Position numbers and translations under genes: made by a program. A stretch of DNA of 61,964 nucleotides from Candidatus Competibacteraceae bacterium (GTDB taxonomy: Bacteria; Bacteroidota; Bacteroidia; CAIKAF01), in NCBI GenBank assembly GCA_014879445.1, contig JACSSC010000021.1, positions 1 through 61,964 of the forward strand. The letters are read 5' to 3'. Below the pieces are notes generated by a model. That model worked only from the letters and a program-made list of their open reading frames with translations, ran no database searches and was not told the DNA's origin. Below are positions 1 to 9,633 of this stretch, in pieces. Within the stretch, counting starts at the first letter, position 1, and every line of letters starts with the position of its first letter.

Positions 1-2
1 CG

Positions 3-608
3 TTAATCATGATTAACGCATTATCTTTTTTTGCACAAAAAAGTAAACCCTTTAGAGAAGAATTTACTGAAAACAAAAACAACTGGGCCATACTGGATAA
101 TGAAAACTATCATACCGAAATTAAAAACGGTAAATATCATATCCACTATAAGAAAAAAGAAAAAATTGAAACAAATCCATTTGTAGTTTACAACAAAATT
201 AATGTTTCTCATCCCTTCTCTGTTGAATTGCGAATAAAGCAATTAGAAGTTATAAATGCAGAGATGCCTAATACATATGGTATTATTATCGGAGAAAAAG
301 ATAGAGGGAATGCACATTATTATACCGTATCTCAAAGTCAAAAGATGAGCACTTGGTATTATTATCAACAACATAAATACCATTTGATACAACGACTACC
401 CTTAACATTCGATAACTTCTCGAAGGAAGAAGCTGAGGGCACAAAAATCTTCATCAAGTATCAGGATGGATACTTATACTTCTATGTGAATAATGAGTTC
501 ATGGCACGCATCGCCAAACCCTCCTACTGGTTTGGTAATGGTATCGGTATATATGTAAGTAGTGGGATGAAGATGGCTATAGATTATATTGAAATAAAGA
601 GTTTGTGA
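3..608 (+). CDS. Secreted concanavalin/LamG-like fold protein, 5' end cut by window
   Basis: The frame is open through the left edge (codons tta, atc precede the ATG at 9), so the true start lies outside. The first visible residues (LIMINALSFFAQ) look like the end of a signal peptide cleaved after AQ, which implies export. The roughly 190-residue remainder has alternating beta-strand patterns and a C-terminal IDYIEIKSL strand typical of DUF1080/LamG jelly-roll domains. The motif order F-x-x-x-F-x-x-N-x-x-x-W near the start and PFSVEL mid-domain matches the N-terminal half of the exported protein at 30132. No catalytic residues are recognised. The function is unknown; a binding domain for glycans or surface polymers is a guess. 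Confidence 0.6.
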   Translation, partial: LIMINALSFFAQKSKPFREEFTENKNNWAILDNENYHTEIKNGKYHIHYKKKEKIETNPFVVYNKINVSHPFSVELRIKQLEVINAEMPNTYGIIIGEKDRGNAHYYTVSQSQKMSTWYYYQQHKYHLIQRLPLTFDNFSKEEAEGTKIFIKYQDGYLYFYVNNEFMARIAKPSYWFGNGIGIYVSSGMKMAIDYIEIKSL

Positions 609-814
609 TTAAATACCAGCAGCCATATCTTTCCATTACCTTAATATCGTGATAAGCCGGTTTAAGCAATCGGCTGCTCGGCTAGGTGTTGCAGAGCTGG
701 TACCTCAAATGCATCTAACTTGAGTTCATTATAGCCCGATTGTAATACAAACATGCATAACTGAATAAATTTTTCTTAGTTCGAGAATATTCATAATTAA
801 GTATCTCTTCTTCA

Positions 815-2122
815 TCATGTATGATAATTATGTATTGTTTCATATACATGCAACGAACGCAATCTGGCGGTTTTGTGAACCACCATAGGTTTAGGATATG
901 CGGATGTACCCAACTCATTCACCCATTTGCGAACATATTGCTGGTCGCGATCAAATTTTTTTTCTTGTTCAGTCGGATTAAATATCCGAAAATATGGTGT
1001 AGCATCACATCCCGAACCCGCTACCCACTGCCAATTTCCATTATTTGAAGAGAGTTCAAAATCCAATAAGCGATGAGCAAAGTAGGCCTCTCCCCAACGC
1101 CAATCAATCAATAAATGCTTTGTTAGAAAACTGGCCACTATCATACGAACCCTATTATGCATAAATCCAGTTTCATTCAATTCACGCATGCCTGCATCAA
1201 CTATTGGGAAGCCGGTTTCGCCTAATTTCCATCTGGCAAATTCTTCTTCCCGATTACGCCACGAAATGAAATCGTATTGTCTTTTAAAAGATTGATATAC
1301 TACATGAGGATGATGCCATAAAACCTGCATAAAAAATTCACGCCAAATCAATTCTTTTAAAAAAGTTTCACTCAGTGATTTAACCTGAATCAATAATTGC
1401 CTGATACTGATGGTGCCAAATCTTAGGTGAATCCCCAAATGCGAAGTGGCATTAAGTGAAGGGATATTACGATTTTCGGCATAATGCCTAATCAAACCAT
1501 CATCAACACGAGGTGGAGAAAAAGAAATGAGTTTGGGGCTAAAACCCAATTGCCTGAGTGATGGCATGATCTCTGGATTACCTTCCACCAAACGATGCAG
1601 GTATTGTTCAGATGGATATGAGGTAAGCGAATCTTCATTCAACTTTTGCATCCAAGCTCGACTATATGGTGTAAAAACAGTATAGGGGTTACCTGCTCTG
1701 TTCAATATTTCATTCTTCTCAAAAATTACCTGATCTTTCCAAGTATAAAATGAAATGCCTTTAGAAGCAAGGATTTGTGCTACAGCATCATCCCTTTTAA
1801 CGGCATAGGGTTCATAATCATGATTAACGTGTACCTCATGAATATTGAATTCATCAATCAATTTTTCCCATACCTCAGCTGGGGCACCAAAGCGAATCAT
1901 CAAATCAGATCCCCTTTGCATAAGCAACGATTTGATACATTCTAGTTCAGTATAAATAAAGCCCAGTCGGGCATCATTTACATCCAATTCAGATAGAATA
2001 TATTTATCAAGCAGAAATAGTACTTGAACCGGGAAAGGACTTTGCAGGGAATAAAACAAGGCCGTGTTGTCGTGAAGGCGCAAATCACGGCGCAACCAGC
2101 AAATTGTTATAAATGGTTTCAT
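815..2122 (-). CDS. phrB: Deoxyribodipyrimidine photolyase / cryptochrome family
   Basis: A 435-residue cytoplasmic flavoprotein expected to repair cyclobutane pyrimidine dimers using light. The N-terminal photolyase alpha/beta domain begins with WLRRDLRLHDN (residues 9-19). The helical FAD-binding domain ends with the hallmark stretch at about 359-383 (SNNGNWQW, then GSGCDATPYFRIFNP), including family Trp and Asn positions near the flavin. Length is close to class I photolyases (about 430-480). The ATG start is clear and the gene is monocistronic, divergent from porP. I cannot separate a true CPD photolyase from a class I-like cryptochrome by eye. Confidence 0.9.
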   Translation of the reverse strand: MKPFITICWLRRDLRLHDNTALFYSLQSPFPVQVLFLLDKYILSELDVNDARLGFIYTELECIKSLLMQRGSDLMIRFGAPAEVWEKLIDEFNIHEVHVNHDYEPYAVKRDDAVAQILASKGISFYTWKDQVIFEKNEILNRAGNPYTVFTPYSRAWMQKLNEDSLTSYPSEQYLHRLVEGNPEIMPSLRQLGFSPKLISFSPPRVDDGLIRHYAENRNIPSLNATSHLGIHLRFGTISIRQLLIQVKSLSETFLKELIWREFFMQVLWHHPHVVYQSFKRQYDFISWRNREEEFARWKLGETGFPIVDAGMRELNETGFMHNRVRMIVASFLTKHLLIDWRWGEAYFAHRLLDFELSSNNGNWQWVAGSGCDATPYFRIFNPTEQEKKFDRDQQYVRKWVNELGTSAYPKPMVVHKTARLRSLHVYETIHNYHT

Positions 2123-2321
2123 AAAAAGAATAACCCATGAAAGTTCAAATTGTTCAAAACAAAAACACTGATTATGTGAATATTATACATTAATATTAGG
2201 AAATGTGGTAAAAATTGTCATCTTTGCAAAAAAATAACCAAGTTTCAGATACGGAAAGCAGTCGATTTATAGTTATGATAAAAAAATGTTCATAAAATTT
2301 CACAAATCAAAAAAACATATC

Positions 2322-2329
2322 TATATTTG
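2322..2329 (+). promoter_or_regulatory. Bacteroidota -7 box upstream of porP/sprF-like gene
   Basis: TATATTTG is a perfect match to the Bacteroidota TAnnTTTG element, 53 bases before the ATG at 2383. No good -33 TTG is seen about 19-21 bases upstream. A poorer candidate (CATCTTTG) lies further upstream near 2228-2235. Confidence 0.5.
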
Positions 2330-2382
2330 AAATTCGGATTAAGAGCAAAAAGTTGAGTTGAACCAACATAGATTCACTAAAA

Positions 2383-3348
2383 ATGAGAAAAATTTACCTG
2401 ACAATTCTTGTATTTATAGCCGGATTATTCTGGAGTAATAAGGTCTATTCTCAGGACCCGCAATTCACCCAGTTTTATGCGAATCCCTTATACTTGAACC
2501 CTGCTTTTGCAGGATCCATTCGTTGTCCGCGTGTTGCATTAAACACTCGTATTCAGTGGAGTGGTATATCGGGCAATTATCGCACATATGCGGCATCTTA
2601 CGATATGCACATTGACCCTATTCAAGGAGGGATTGGTATCAGGATGTACAGAGATGAAGCAGGTCAGGCCACTATAACATCACATAATGTAGCTGTTATG
2701 TATTCTTACATGTTGAAGCTATCACGCAAAGTTTCAATGCGATTTGGAGCGGAAGTGGGTTTTATGCAACGTAGTTTAGATACAAGAAATCTAACTTTCG
2801 GTGATATGATTGACGACCGCTATGGCTTTATTTATGCTACACAGGAGGTTTTTGACAACGATAATAAATTCATGTTTGACATGGGAGCCGGAGTTATAGC
2901 ATATAGTGATATGTTTTATGGCGGAGTATCATTTCATCATATTACACAGCCCAATGAGGGTTTTTTGGGAAACAGCAAACTTCCATTCAAGTTTACAGCA
3001 CACTTTGGTGCCATGATACCCATTAATTCCAAGAAGAAATATTCAAGCGATGCATTCATATCACCTAATGTTTTATTCCAACTTCAACAATCATTTTATC
3101 AGGTTAATGTAGGATTGTATGCAGGAAAGGGTCCATTTGTAGGCGGAATATGGTACCGCAGCAATGACTCATTCATTGCCTTGGTTGGTATTCAGAAAGG
3201 CATATTTCGTATTGGATATAGCTACGACATCACCATATCGCGATTAACAAATGCCACAGCAGGATCGCACGAAGTGTCACTTGGATTGCAATTTGGTTGT
3301 CGTCAGCCCCGTAAGAAGTTCAGAACTGTAAAATGTCCATCCTTTTAA
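2383..3348 (+). CDS. Type IX secretion system membrane protein, PorP/SprF family
   Basis: An outer-membrane beta-barrel protein of the PorP/SprF family. Members are needed for T9SS function or for secretion of particular partner adhesins. It has a signal peptide (about residues 1-23, ending VYS before Q24), followed by the family hallmark QDPQFTQFYANPLYLNPAFAG at 24-44. Amphipathic strands and a C-terminal barrel segment follow (321 residues, typical length about 300-340). A perfect -7 box precedes it, and the gldJ-like lipoprotein follows 69 bases downstream. SprF paralogs usually sit next to a large SprB-like adhesin; here the neighbour is instead a T9SS core lipoprotein. Family assignment is firm; whether it is the core PorP or a cargo-specific paralog is not settled. 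Confidence 0.9.
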   Translation: MRKIYLTILVFIAGLFWSNKVYSQDPQFTQFYANPLYLNPAFAGSIRCPRVALNTRIQWSGISGNYRTYAASYDMHIDPIQGGIGIRMYRDEAGQATITSHNVAVMYSYMLKLSRKVSMRFGAEVGFMQRSLDTRNLTFGDMIDDRYGFIYATQEVFDNDNKFMFDMGAGVIAYSDMFYGGVSFHHITQPNEGFLGNSKLPFKFTAHFGAMIPINSKKKYSSDAFISPNVLFQLQQSFYQVNVGLYAGKGPFVGGIWYRSNDSFIALVGIQKGIFRIGYSYDITISRLTNATAGSHEVSLGLQFGCRQPRKKFRTVKCPSF

Positions 3349-3417
3349 ATATCATAAAAAAATACTAAATTTGTTTAAAATCAGTTATACTTGTGTAATT
3401 CTGTAATTCGCCAAAAC

Positions 3418-4956
3418 ATGAAATATTCACTAAAATTAAACGTAGCAGGATTTTTGGCCATAGGTGCAGTGGTAATTCTTACCCCCGCCTGCCAAAAAGA
3501 AACGTCTCGTACAACAGGTTGGGCATATAATGACCCACGCAACGGGGGGTTTGAGCGCATTCCTTACATTGAACAGGAAACCGGTCCCGGTTTAGTTTTG
3601 ATTGAAGGAGGTACATTTACAATGGGCCGAACCGAACAAGAAGTTAATTACAACTGGGATAATATTCCACGCAGGGTTACTGTCTCTTCCTTTTATATGG
3701 ATGAAACTGAGGTAACCAATATAGATTATCGCGAATTTTTATATTGGCTGACCCGCGTATTTGGAGAAGATTATCCCGAAGTGGTAAAAAAGGCAAAGCC
3801 AGATACATTGGTTTGGCGTTCAAAATTGGCGTTCAATGAGCCATATACTGAATACTATTTCAGACATCCCGCATATCAGGATTATCCTGTAGTAGGTGTA
3901 AACTGGCTACAAGCAAATGACTATTGTGCATGGCGTACCGACCGCGTTAACGAAACCATTCTGATTCGTGAAGGCATTCTACAAGTTAATGCCAATCAAA
4001 TTGCTGAAGACAACTTCAATACTGAAGCGTACTTAGAAGGCCAATACGAAGGATTAATAACCAAAAGGCAACTTAAGAACTTAGGACCTCAAGGGGGAGA
4101 TCGTCGTGTTCGCATGGAAGACGGAATACTTCTTCCCAAATATCGTCTGCCAACAGAAGCCGAATGGGAATATGCTGCATTGGCACTTGTAGGAAATACA
4201 GACCCAAGTACTGATCGTGAGATTGTAAAGGATCGTCGATTGTATCCATGGAATGGTCACATTTCTCGTAATCCCAGTGATGCATTTAAAGGTGATTTCT
4301 TAGCCAACTTTCGTCGCGGACGTGGTGATATGATGGGTTCCGCAGGTCGCTTGAATGATAATGCCGACATTACAGCTCCCGTTTTCTCATACTGGCCTAA
4401 CGACTACGGATTATACAATATGGGAGGTAATTTGGCGGAATGGACTGCTGACTTATATCGCCCACTCAACTCAATGGACATGGATGAGTTTCGCCCACAC
4501 CGTGGTAACGTATTCAAGAAAAAATTACTGGATGATGAAGGGAACATTGCTGAGAAGGATTCTTTGGGTAAAATTCAATATGTAAATGTAACAGAAGAAG
4601 ATGCATTAACTCGCCGAAATTATAAGAAATCAGATTATCGAGATGTAAAAGACGGTGATTATACCTCATCCGTTTACTTCAATGATGAAACTTACGCTGA
4701 TCAGGAAAAACAAAATGATTTGATGTATGAATTTGGCATAGTTTCACTTATTAATAATAGAGCTCGTGTGGTAAAAGGTGGTTCATGGAAAGATGCAGCA
4801 TACTGGATGGTACCAGGCAACCGTCGTTTCATGGATGAAGCTACTGCTACCGACTGGATTGGTTTCCGTTGTGCAATGGATCGACTTGGTAGTCCAGTGG
4901 GTCTTGGCAAATCGGCTCGTAAAGGACCAGGAGGCGGCCAGTACAAGAAAAAATAA
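3418..4956 (+). CDS. gldJ: GldJ-like gliding/T9SS lipoprotein with SUMF1 domain
   Basis: A 512-residue lipoprotein. The signal sequence ends in LTPAC with the acylated Cys at residue 25. A formylglycine-generating-enzyme-like (SUMF1) fold runs from about residue 60 to 488: GGTFTMG at 64-70, YRLPTEAEWEYAA, NMGGNLAEWT, RVVKGGSW and GFRCAMD near 482-488. In Flavobacterium GldJ stabilises GldK and is required for gliding and T9SS. The pre-domain stretch TGWAYNDPRNGGF fits my recollection of GldJ better than GldK. I chose the ATG at 3418; an upstream TTG at 3391 would overlap a -7-like TATACTTG. The tail is basic and Gly/Lys-rich. GldK is the alternative assignment. Confidence 0.78.
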   Translation: MKYSLKLNVAGFLAIGAVVILTPACQKETSRTTGWAYNDPRNGGFERIPYIEQETGPGLVLIEGGTFTMGRTEQEVNYNWDNIPRRVTVSSFYMDETEVTNIDYREFLYWLTRVFGEDYPEVVKKAKPDTLVWRSKLAFNEPYTEYYFRHPAYQDYPVVGVNWLQANDYCAWRTDRVNETILIREGILQVNANQIAEDNFNTEAYLEGQYEGLITKRQLKNLGPQGGDRRVRMEDGILLPKYRLPTEAEWEYAALALVGNTDPSTDREIVKDRRLYPWNGHISRNPSDAFKGDFLANFRRGRGDMMGSAGRLNDNADITAPVFSYWPNDYGLYNMGGNLAEWTADLYRPLNSMDMDEFRPHRGNVFKKKLLDDEGNIAEKDSLGKIQYVNVTEEDALTRRNYKKSDYRDVKDGDYTSSVYFNDETYADQEKQNDLMYEFGIVSLINNRARVVKGGSWKDAAYWMVPGNRRFMDEATATDWIGFRCAMDRLGSPVGLGKSARKGPGGGQYKKK

Positions 4957-4973
4957 TTCTTTAAAAAAGTTTT

Positions 4974-5010
4974 AAAAAGCGGATTGATTATCAATCCGCT
5001 TTTTTATTTT
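4974..5010 (+). terminator. Rho-independent terminator after gldJ-like gene
   Basis: A perfect 10-bp stem (AGCGGATTGA / TCAATCCGCT, loop TTA) is flanked by an A-run on the left that can pair with the T-run on the right, followed by more T residues. It lies 18 bases past the gldJ stop and before the gltX promoter. Confidence 0.9.
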
Positions 5011-5060
5011 GTAATCGTTGTGAGGCATGAAGAAATTCAATAATATTCAGCGATAATCTG

Positions 5061-5068
5061 TACTTTTG
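5061..5068 (+). promoter_or_regulatory. -7 box of gltX-folB
   Basis: TACTTTTG matches TAnnTTTG. The ATG of gltX lies 18 bases beyond the box, predicting a leader of about a dozen bases. An in-frame TTG at 5066 falls inside this box, so it is not the start codon. Confidence 0.7.
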
Positions 5069-5086
5069 CACTCGTTTTCCTTAGTT

Positions 5087-6634
5087 ATGAATAAAAATAT
5101 ACGCGTACGCTTTGCACCAAGCCCAACAGGCCCTTTACATATTGGAGGAGTGCGAACAGCATTATACAACTATCTCTTTGCTCGCCAACTTGGTGGCACA
5201 TTAATTCTGCGAATTGAAGATACCGACCAAACAAGATTTTATCCAGGTGCCGAAGATTATATCGTAGAATCCCTAACCTGGTGCGGAATCAAATTTGATG
5301 AAGGTGTACATATAGGAGGACCTCATGCCCCATACAGACAAAGTGAGCGCAAACATTTGTACAAACAATATGCCGACCTTTTGGTAGAAAAAGGGCATGC
5401 CTATTATGCATTTGATACTGCAGAAGAATTAGACGCCATTCGTGATAAAATGAAAGCAGCAGGTAATCATGCATGGCAATACAATCACATTACAAGGGTA
5501 AATATGAAAAATTCACTGAGTTTACCATCTGATGATGTGAAAAATCGTATTGATTCGGGTGAACCTTATGTGATACGATTAAAAGTTCCACGCAACGAAG
5601 AAGTTAAACTAAACGACCTTATTAGAGGAGTAGTCGTTGTAAACACCAATCATATTGATGACAAAGTATTGTATAAGTCGGACGGAATGCCAACCTATCA
5701 TTTAGCGAATGTGGTAGATGATTACCTGATGCAAATTTCGCATGTTATCAGGGGAGAAGAGTGGTTACCTTCTGCACCGTTACATGTGCTGCTATACAAA
5801 TATTTAGGATGGGAAGATATCATGCCTTCATTTGCGCATCTTCCCTTAATACTTAAGCCAGACGGCAACGGAAAGCTAAGTAAACGCGATGGCGATCGTT
5901 TAGGATTTCCGGTATTTCCGCTTGAGTGGAAAGATCCATTTACGGGTGAGATTTCGAGTGGATATCGTGAATCAGGCTGGTTTGCCGAAGCTGTAGTAAA
6001 CCTTATTGCCTTATTGGGATGGCATCCGGCAAATAATCAGGAAATTTTTTCTATGCAGGATCTCATCGAATCCTTTAGTTTAGAAAGGGTTTCAAAAGCC
6101 GGAGCAAAATTTGATGTGGACAAAGCCCGTTGGTTTAATCAATATTATTTGCGCCAACAATCTACCGATACATTATCCCAACTTATTTATCCCAAATTCA
6201 AAGCAGAAGGCATTGAACCAGATATGCAACATCTCTCAAAAGTGATTGAAGTAATCATGGAGCGTGCTATATATATAGGTGATTTATATAACGAATCACT
6301 ATATTTTTTTATAAGACCTGAGCATTACGACACACAAGCCATTGCAAAAAAATGGAAACCAGAAAACGCAAATATCATTCTTGAAATAGCAGACATGTTT
6401 GCGTCACTTATAGATTTCACTTCCGAATCATTAGAAGAGAGAACCAAGCAGTGGCTTATGGAGAAAGGAATTGGGATAGGAGCAATCATGCCTGTAATCA
6501 GAATATTGCTTACCGGCTCAATGGCAGGCCCTGCCGTATTCGAAATTGCAGCATTGCTCGGCAAAGAAGAAAGCATCAATCGCTTAAAAACTGGATTACC
6601 TGAAATAGAAAAACAGCTCAATGGGAAAAATTGA
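5087..6634 (+). CDS. gltX: Glutamyl-tRNA synthetase
   Basis: A class I aminoacyl-tRNA synthetase (515 residues) that charges tRNA-Glu. The Rossmann active site has RFAPSPTGPLHIGG at residues 8-21 (HIGH motif written HIGG) and the KMSKS equivalent KLSKR at 263-267. The catalytic insert VIRGEEWLPS and a C-terminal anticodon-binding region are present. The start at ATG 5087 is chosen because the upstream TTG lies in the promoter box. It overlaps folB by 14 bases, suggesting coupled translation of a tRNA-charging and a folate gene. A single GltX in Bacteroidota normally works alongside a separate glutaminyl-tRNA synthetase; none is seen here. Confidence 0.96.
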   Translation: MNKNIRVRFAPSPTGPLHIGGVRTALYNYLFARQLGGTLILRIEDTDQTRFYPGAEDYIVESLTWCGIKFDEGVHIGGPHAPYRQSERKHLYKQYADLLVEKGHAYYAFDTAEELDAIRDKMKAAGNHAWQYNHITRVNMKNSLSLPSDDVKNRIDSGEPYVIRLKVPRNEEVKLNDLIRGVVVVNTNHIDDKVLYKSDGMPTYHLANVVDDYLMQISHVIRGEEWLPSAPLHVLLYKYLGWEDIMPSFAHLPLILKPDGNGKLSKRDGDRLGFPVFPLEWKDPFTGEISSGYRESGWFAEAVVNLIALLGWHPANNQEIFSMQDLIESFSLERVSKAGAKFDVDKARWFNQYYLRQQSTDTLSQLIYPKFKAEGIEPDMQHLSKVIEVIMERAIYIGDLYNESLYFFIRPEHYDTQAIAKKWKPENANIILEIADMFASLIDFTSESLEERTKQWLMEKGIGIGAIMPVIRILLTGSMAGPAVFEIAALLGKEESINRLKTGLPEIEKQLNGKN

Positions 6635-6983
6635 AATGAAAGGAATGCGATTCTTTGCTCATCATGGGTGTTATGAAGAAGAACGAATTCATGGCAGATG
6701 GTTTGAGGTAGATTTGACTTTTGATGTAGAAGCAAATGAAGCCATGCAGCATGATAAGATTGAAGGCACTATTAACTATGCTGAAGTTTATAACATTGTA
6801 AAGGGAATTATGGAACAGCCGGTGAATCTAATTGAACACGTTGCATACCGCATTCAACAGGGCATTACCATGTCTTTTCCGCTAGCCCAAAATCTGACAG
6901 TAAGCGTAAAAAAAATGTCGCCACCCATTGATGGTGAAATGAATTATGTATGTTTTATATGCAGCCCGAAATTAATAAACTAA
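6621..6983 (+). CDS. folB: Dihydroneopterin aldolase
   Basis: A 120-residue FolB-type enzyme that cleaves 7,8-dihydroneopterin to 6-hydroxymethyl-dihydropterin and glycolaldehyde in folate synthesis. Characteristic features are MRFFAHHGCYEEER near the start (substrate-contact Glu region), the INYAEVYNIV segment and LIEHVAYRI mid-protein, and a C-terminal VSVKKMSPPI strand containing the conserved Lys. Length is standard for the family. The ATG at 6621 lies inside the end of gltX (14-base overlap, different frame), so it depends on the gltX transcript. Confidence 0.93.
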   Translation: MGKIEMKGMRFFAHHGCYEEERIHGRWFEVDLTFDVEANEAMQHDKIEGTINYAEVYNIVKGIMEQPVNLIEHVAYRIQQGITMSFPLAQNLTVSVKKMSPPIDGEMNYVCFICSPKLIN

Positions 6984-6998
6984 CATATATTGTTTACA

Positions 6999-7006
6999 TA
7001 CCTTTG
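6999..7006 (+). promoter_or_regulatory. -7 box of alaS
   Basis: TACCTTTG, a perfect TAnnTTTG, is separated from the alaS ATG (7018) by 11 bases. A very short untranslated leader of about 5-7 bases is expected. Confidence 0.7.
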
Positions 7007-7017
7007 ATTCACGTATT

Positions 7018-9624
7018 ATGAATGCAAAAGACATACGTCAAACATTTTTAGATTTCTTCAGAGGCAAATCGCATGAGATTGTACCTTCTGCTCCTATGGT
7101 ATTAAAAAATGACCCGACATTAATGTTTACCAATGCAGGGATGAATCAGTTTAAAGATCTATTTTTAGGCAATAAACCAATCACACATCCACGCATTGCT
7201 GACACACAAAAATGCCTGAGAGTATCCGGCAAGCATAATGACTTAGAAGAAGTAGGCCTTGACACCTATCACCACACCATGTTTGAAATGCTTGGTAACT
7301 GGAGCTTTGGTGATTATTTCAAAGAAGAAGCCATTGCATGGGCATGGGAATTATTAACCGAAAAATACAAGATTGATAAGAGCCGGATGTATGTCACCTA
7401 CTTTGAAGGCGATTTATCAGAAAACTTAGAGGCAGATTCAGAAGCACGTGAGCTATGGCATCAATTTCTATCAGAAGAACATATTTTGCCCGGGAATAAA
7501 AAAGACAACTTCTGGGAAATGGGCGAAACCGGACCTTGCGGCCCTTGTTCTGAAATTCATATAGACCTAAGAGATGCTGAAGAAATAGCTAAAATTCCTG
7601 GCAAAATGCTTGTCAATAAAGGTCATCCGCAGGTCGTTGAAATTTGGAATCTGGTTTTTATACAATACAACCGCAAGGCCAATGGCACATTAGAACAACT
7701 ACCCAACAAGCATGTTGACACCGGAATGGGCTTTGAGCGACTTTGCATGGTATTGCAAGGAAAGAAATCGAATTACGACACAGATGTATTCACACCAATT
7801 ATCTTTCGTATTGAAGAATTGAGTGGACACATATATGGGAAAGATGTGAAAACTGATATTGCCATGCGTGTAATTGCTGACCATGTTAGGGCTGTAGGTA
7901 TGTCAATTGCTGATGGACAGCTTCCATCCAACACCGGAGCAGGATATGTTATTCGTCGCATTTTGCGTCGAGCCATACGTTATGGCTATTCATTTCTGCA
8001 AATGAAACAACCCTTTATCTTCAAACTTACAGATGAGCTTACAGGAACATTAGGCCAAACATTCCCTGAATTAGAAAAGCAATCGGAGTTCATTGCTACT
8101 GTAATACGCGAAGAAGAACAATCCTTTCTTAGAACACTTGAAAACGGACTTAGTAGATTAAAGGAGATTACTCTACAAACCAGTTCACTCGTTATTCCAG
8201 GCGACCGTGTATTTGAATTATATGACACATATGGATTCCCTGTAGATTTAACCAGGTTAATTGCTTTTGAGCATGGTATGGAGATAGACGAAAGAGAATT
8301 TGAGAAGAAACTCCAAGAGCAAAAAGAGCGCTCGAAAGCCGCTGGGAAGTTGGTGGCAGATGACTGGACAAATATTCAGTCAGAAGAGAGGGTTGAATTT
8401 GTCGGTTATGACCAAACCAGCACTTCGTGTAGAATTATTAAGTATCGAAAAGTACAATATAAGAATAAAGATATTTTTCAGATTGTAATAACCCCTACAC
8501 CATTTTATGCTGAAAGTGGCGGGCAGGTAGGCGACAAAGGATGGCTGATCTCCGACAAAGAAAAAATCCGTATTCACGACACTATAAAAGAGAATGATTT
8601 AATCATACATCTCTCCGAAAATGCACCTCTGTATCCATCAATTGTATTTGAAGCCAGTATAGATTTGCATGCACGAAAACTAACGGCCAGCAATCATTCC
8701 GCAACACATTTACTTCACGCTGCCCTTCGACAAGTATTAGGAATGCATGTGGAGCAACGTGGCTCATTGGTATCATCCGAATATCTTCGGTTTGATTTTT
8801 CACATCACAGCAAGGTAAGTCAGGAAGATTTAGATGCTATTGAAAAAATAGTAAATCAAAAAATTAGGGAGAATATTTCACTCTATGAAAAAAGGAATGT
8901 TCCTTTTGAAGAAGCAGGCAAGATGGGAGCCATGATGCTGTTCGGCGAAAAATACGGAAGCCGTGTCAGAGTTATCACTTTTGATCCGGAATTCTCAGTA
9001 GAACTTTGTGGCGGCACGCATGTAAGATCAACAGGCGAAATAGGATATTTTAAAATTTTGACAGAAAGCTCAGTGGCAGCTGGCGTTAGACGAATCGAAG
9101 CCATTACTTCCGAAAAATCAGCGTCATTTATTCAACAAGAGTTATCCATATTACAAACATTACGTCAAATGCTTCGCAATCCTAAGGATCCTATAAAAGG
9201 TGCTGAGCAGGTAATCAAAGAAAATGAAGAACTGAATCGCAAGCTATCACAATACAAAGCATTGCAAACACAAGCCATCAAACAACAAATAATCAGTACC
9301 GGCAAAAGTATTGGTGAAGTGTTCTTTATCGCCACACAAGTTGAACTTGATGCTGAGAGCATTAAGAACCTCTCATTTGATTTGAAAAAAGATCGAGATA
9401 ATCTGTTTGCAGTAATAGCATCTGAGCATGAAGGCAAAGCATTATTATCAGTTGTAATTGGCGACAAGTTGCTAAATAAAGGGCTGAATGCAAAGGAAAT
9501 CATCAATCAACTTGGAAAACACATACAAGGAGGCGGAGGAGGTCAACCGTTTTATGCAACAGCGGGCGGAAAATATCCACAAGGCATATCTGCAGCACTT
9601 AAAGCAGCTCAAGATTTTATCTAA
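7018..9624 (+). CDS. alaS: Alanyl-tRNA synthetase
   Basis: A full-length (868 residues; E. coli 876) class II synthetase with its editing domain. The N-terminal aminoacylation core contains MFTNAGMNQFKD and HHTMFEMLGNWSFGDYFK. The editing domain carries the zinc/hydrolysis motifs HSATHLLHAAL at about 559-569 and CGGTH near 664-668. The C-terminal C-Ala domain ends in the glycine-rich GGGGGQPFYATAGG segment. It is transcribed from its own short-leader promoter and converges on hmgA with only 9 bases between the stop codons and no visible terminator. Confidence 0.97.
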   Translation: MNAKDIRQTFLDFFRGKSHEIVPSAPMVLKNDPTLMFTNAGMNQFKDLFLGNKPITHPRIADTQKCLRVSGKHNDLEEVGLDTYHHTMFEMLGNWSFGDYFKEEAIAWAWELLTEKYKIDKSRMYVTYFEGDLSENLEADSEARELWHQFLSEEHILPGNKKDNFWEMGETGPCGPCSEIHIDLRDAEEIAKIPGKMLVNKGHPQVVEIWNLVFIQYNRKANGTLEQLPNKHVDTGMGFERLCMVLQGKKSNYDTDVFTPIIFRIEELSGHIYGKDVKTDIAMRVIADHVRAVGMSIADGQLPSNTGAGYVIRRILRRAIRYGYSFLQMKQPFIFKLTDELTGTLGQTFPELEKQSEFIATVIREEEQSFLRTLENGLSRLKEITLQTSSLVIPGDRVFELYDTYGFPVDLTRLIAFEHGMEIDEREFEKKLQEQKERSKAAGKLVADDWTNIQSEERVEFVGYDQTSTSCRIIKYRKVQYKNKDIFQIVITPTPFYAESGGQVGDKGWLISDKEKIRIHDTIKENDLIIHLSENAPLYPSIVFEASIDLHARKLTASNHSATHLLHAALRQVLGMHVEQRGSLVSSEYLRFDFSHHSKVSQEDLDAIEKIVNQKIRENISLYEKRNVPFEEAGKMGAMMLFGEKYGSRVRVITFDPEFSVELCGGTHVRSTGEIGYFKILTESSVAAGVRRIEAITSEKSASFIQQELSILQTLRQMLRNPKDPIKGAEQVIKENEELNRKLSQYKALQTQAIKQQIISTGKSIGEVFFIATQVELDAESIKNLSFDLKKDRDNLFAVIASEHEGKALLSVVIGDKLLNKGLNAKEIINQLGKHIQGGGGGQPFYATAGGKYPQGISAALKAAQDFI

Positions 9625-9633
9625 TGTGATTAT

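Noticed and set aside
609-814. Inverted repeats (AGCCG at 655-659 with CGGCT at 671-675; AGCAGCC at 619-625 with GGCTGCT at 672-678) as terminator or small RNA
   Set aside because: Stems are short, nested inconsistently and lack a T-run; I see nothing reliable in this gap.
5066-5086. TTG start for gltX extending the protein by seven residues
   Set aside because: The TTG lies inside the -7 box TACTTTTG; the ATG at 5087 begins a normal GltX N-terminus. The same argument applies to TTG codons at 44910 (actA) and 27514 (ilvE, upstream of its box); TTGs at 10815 (hmgA) and 12908 were rejected on N-terminal sequence.
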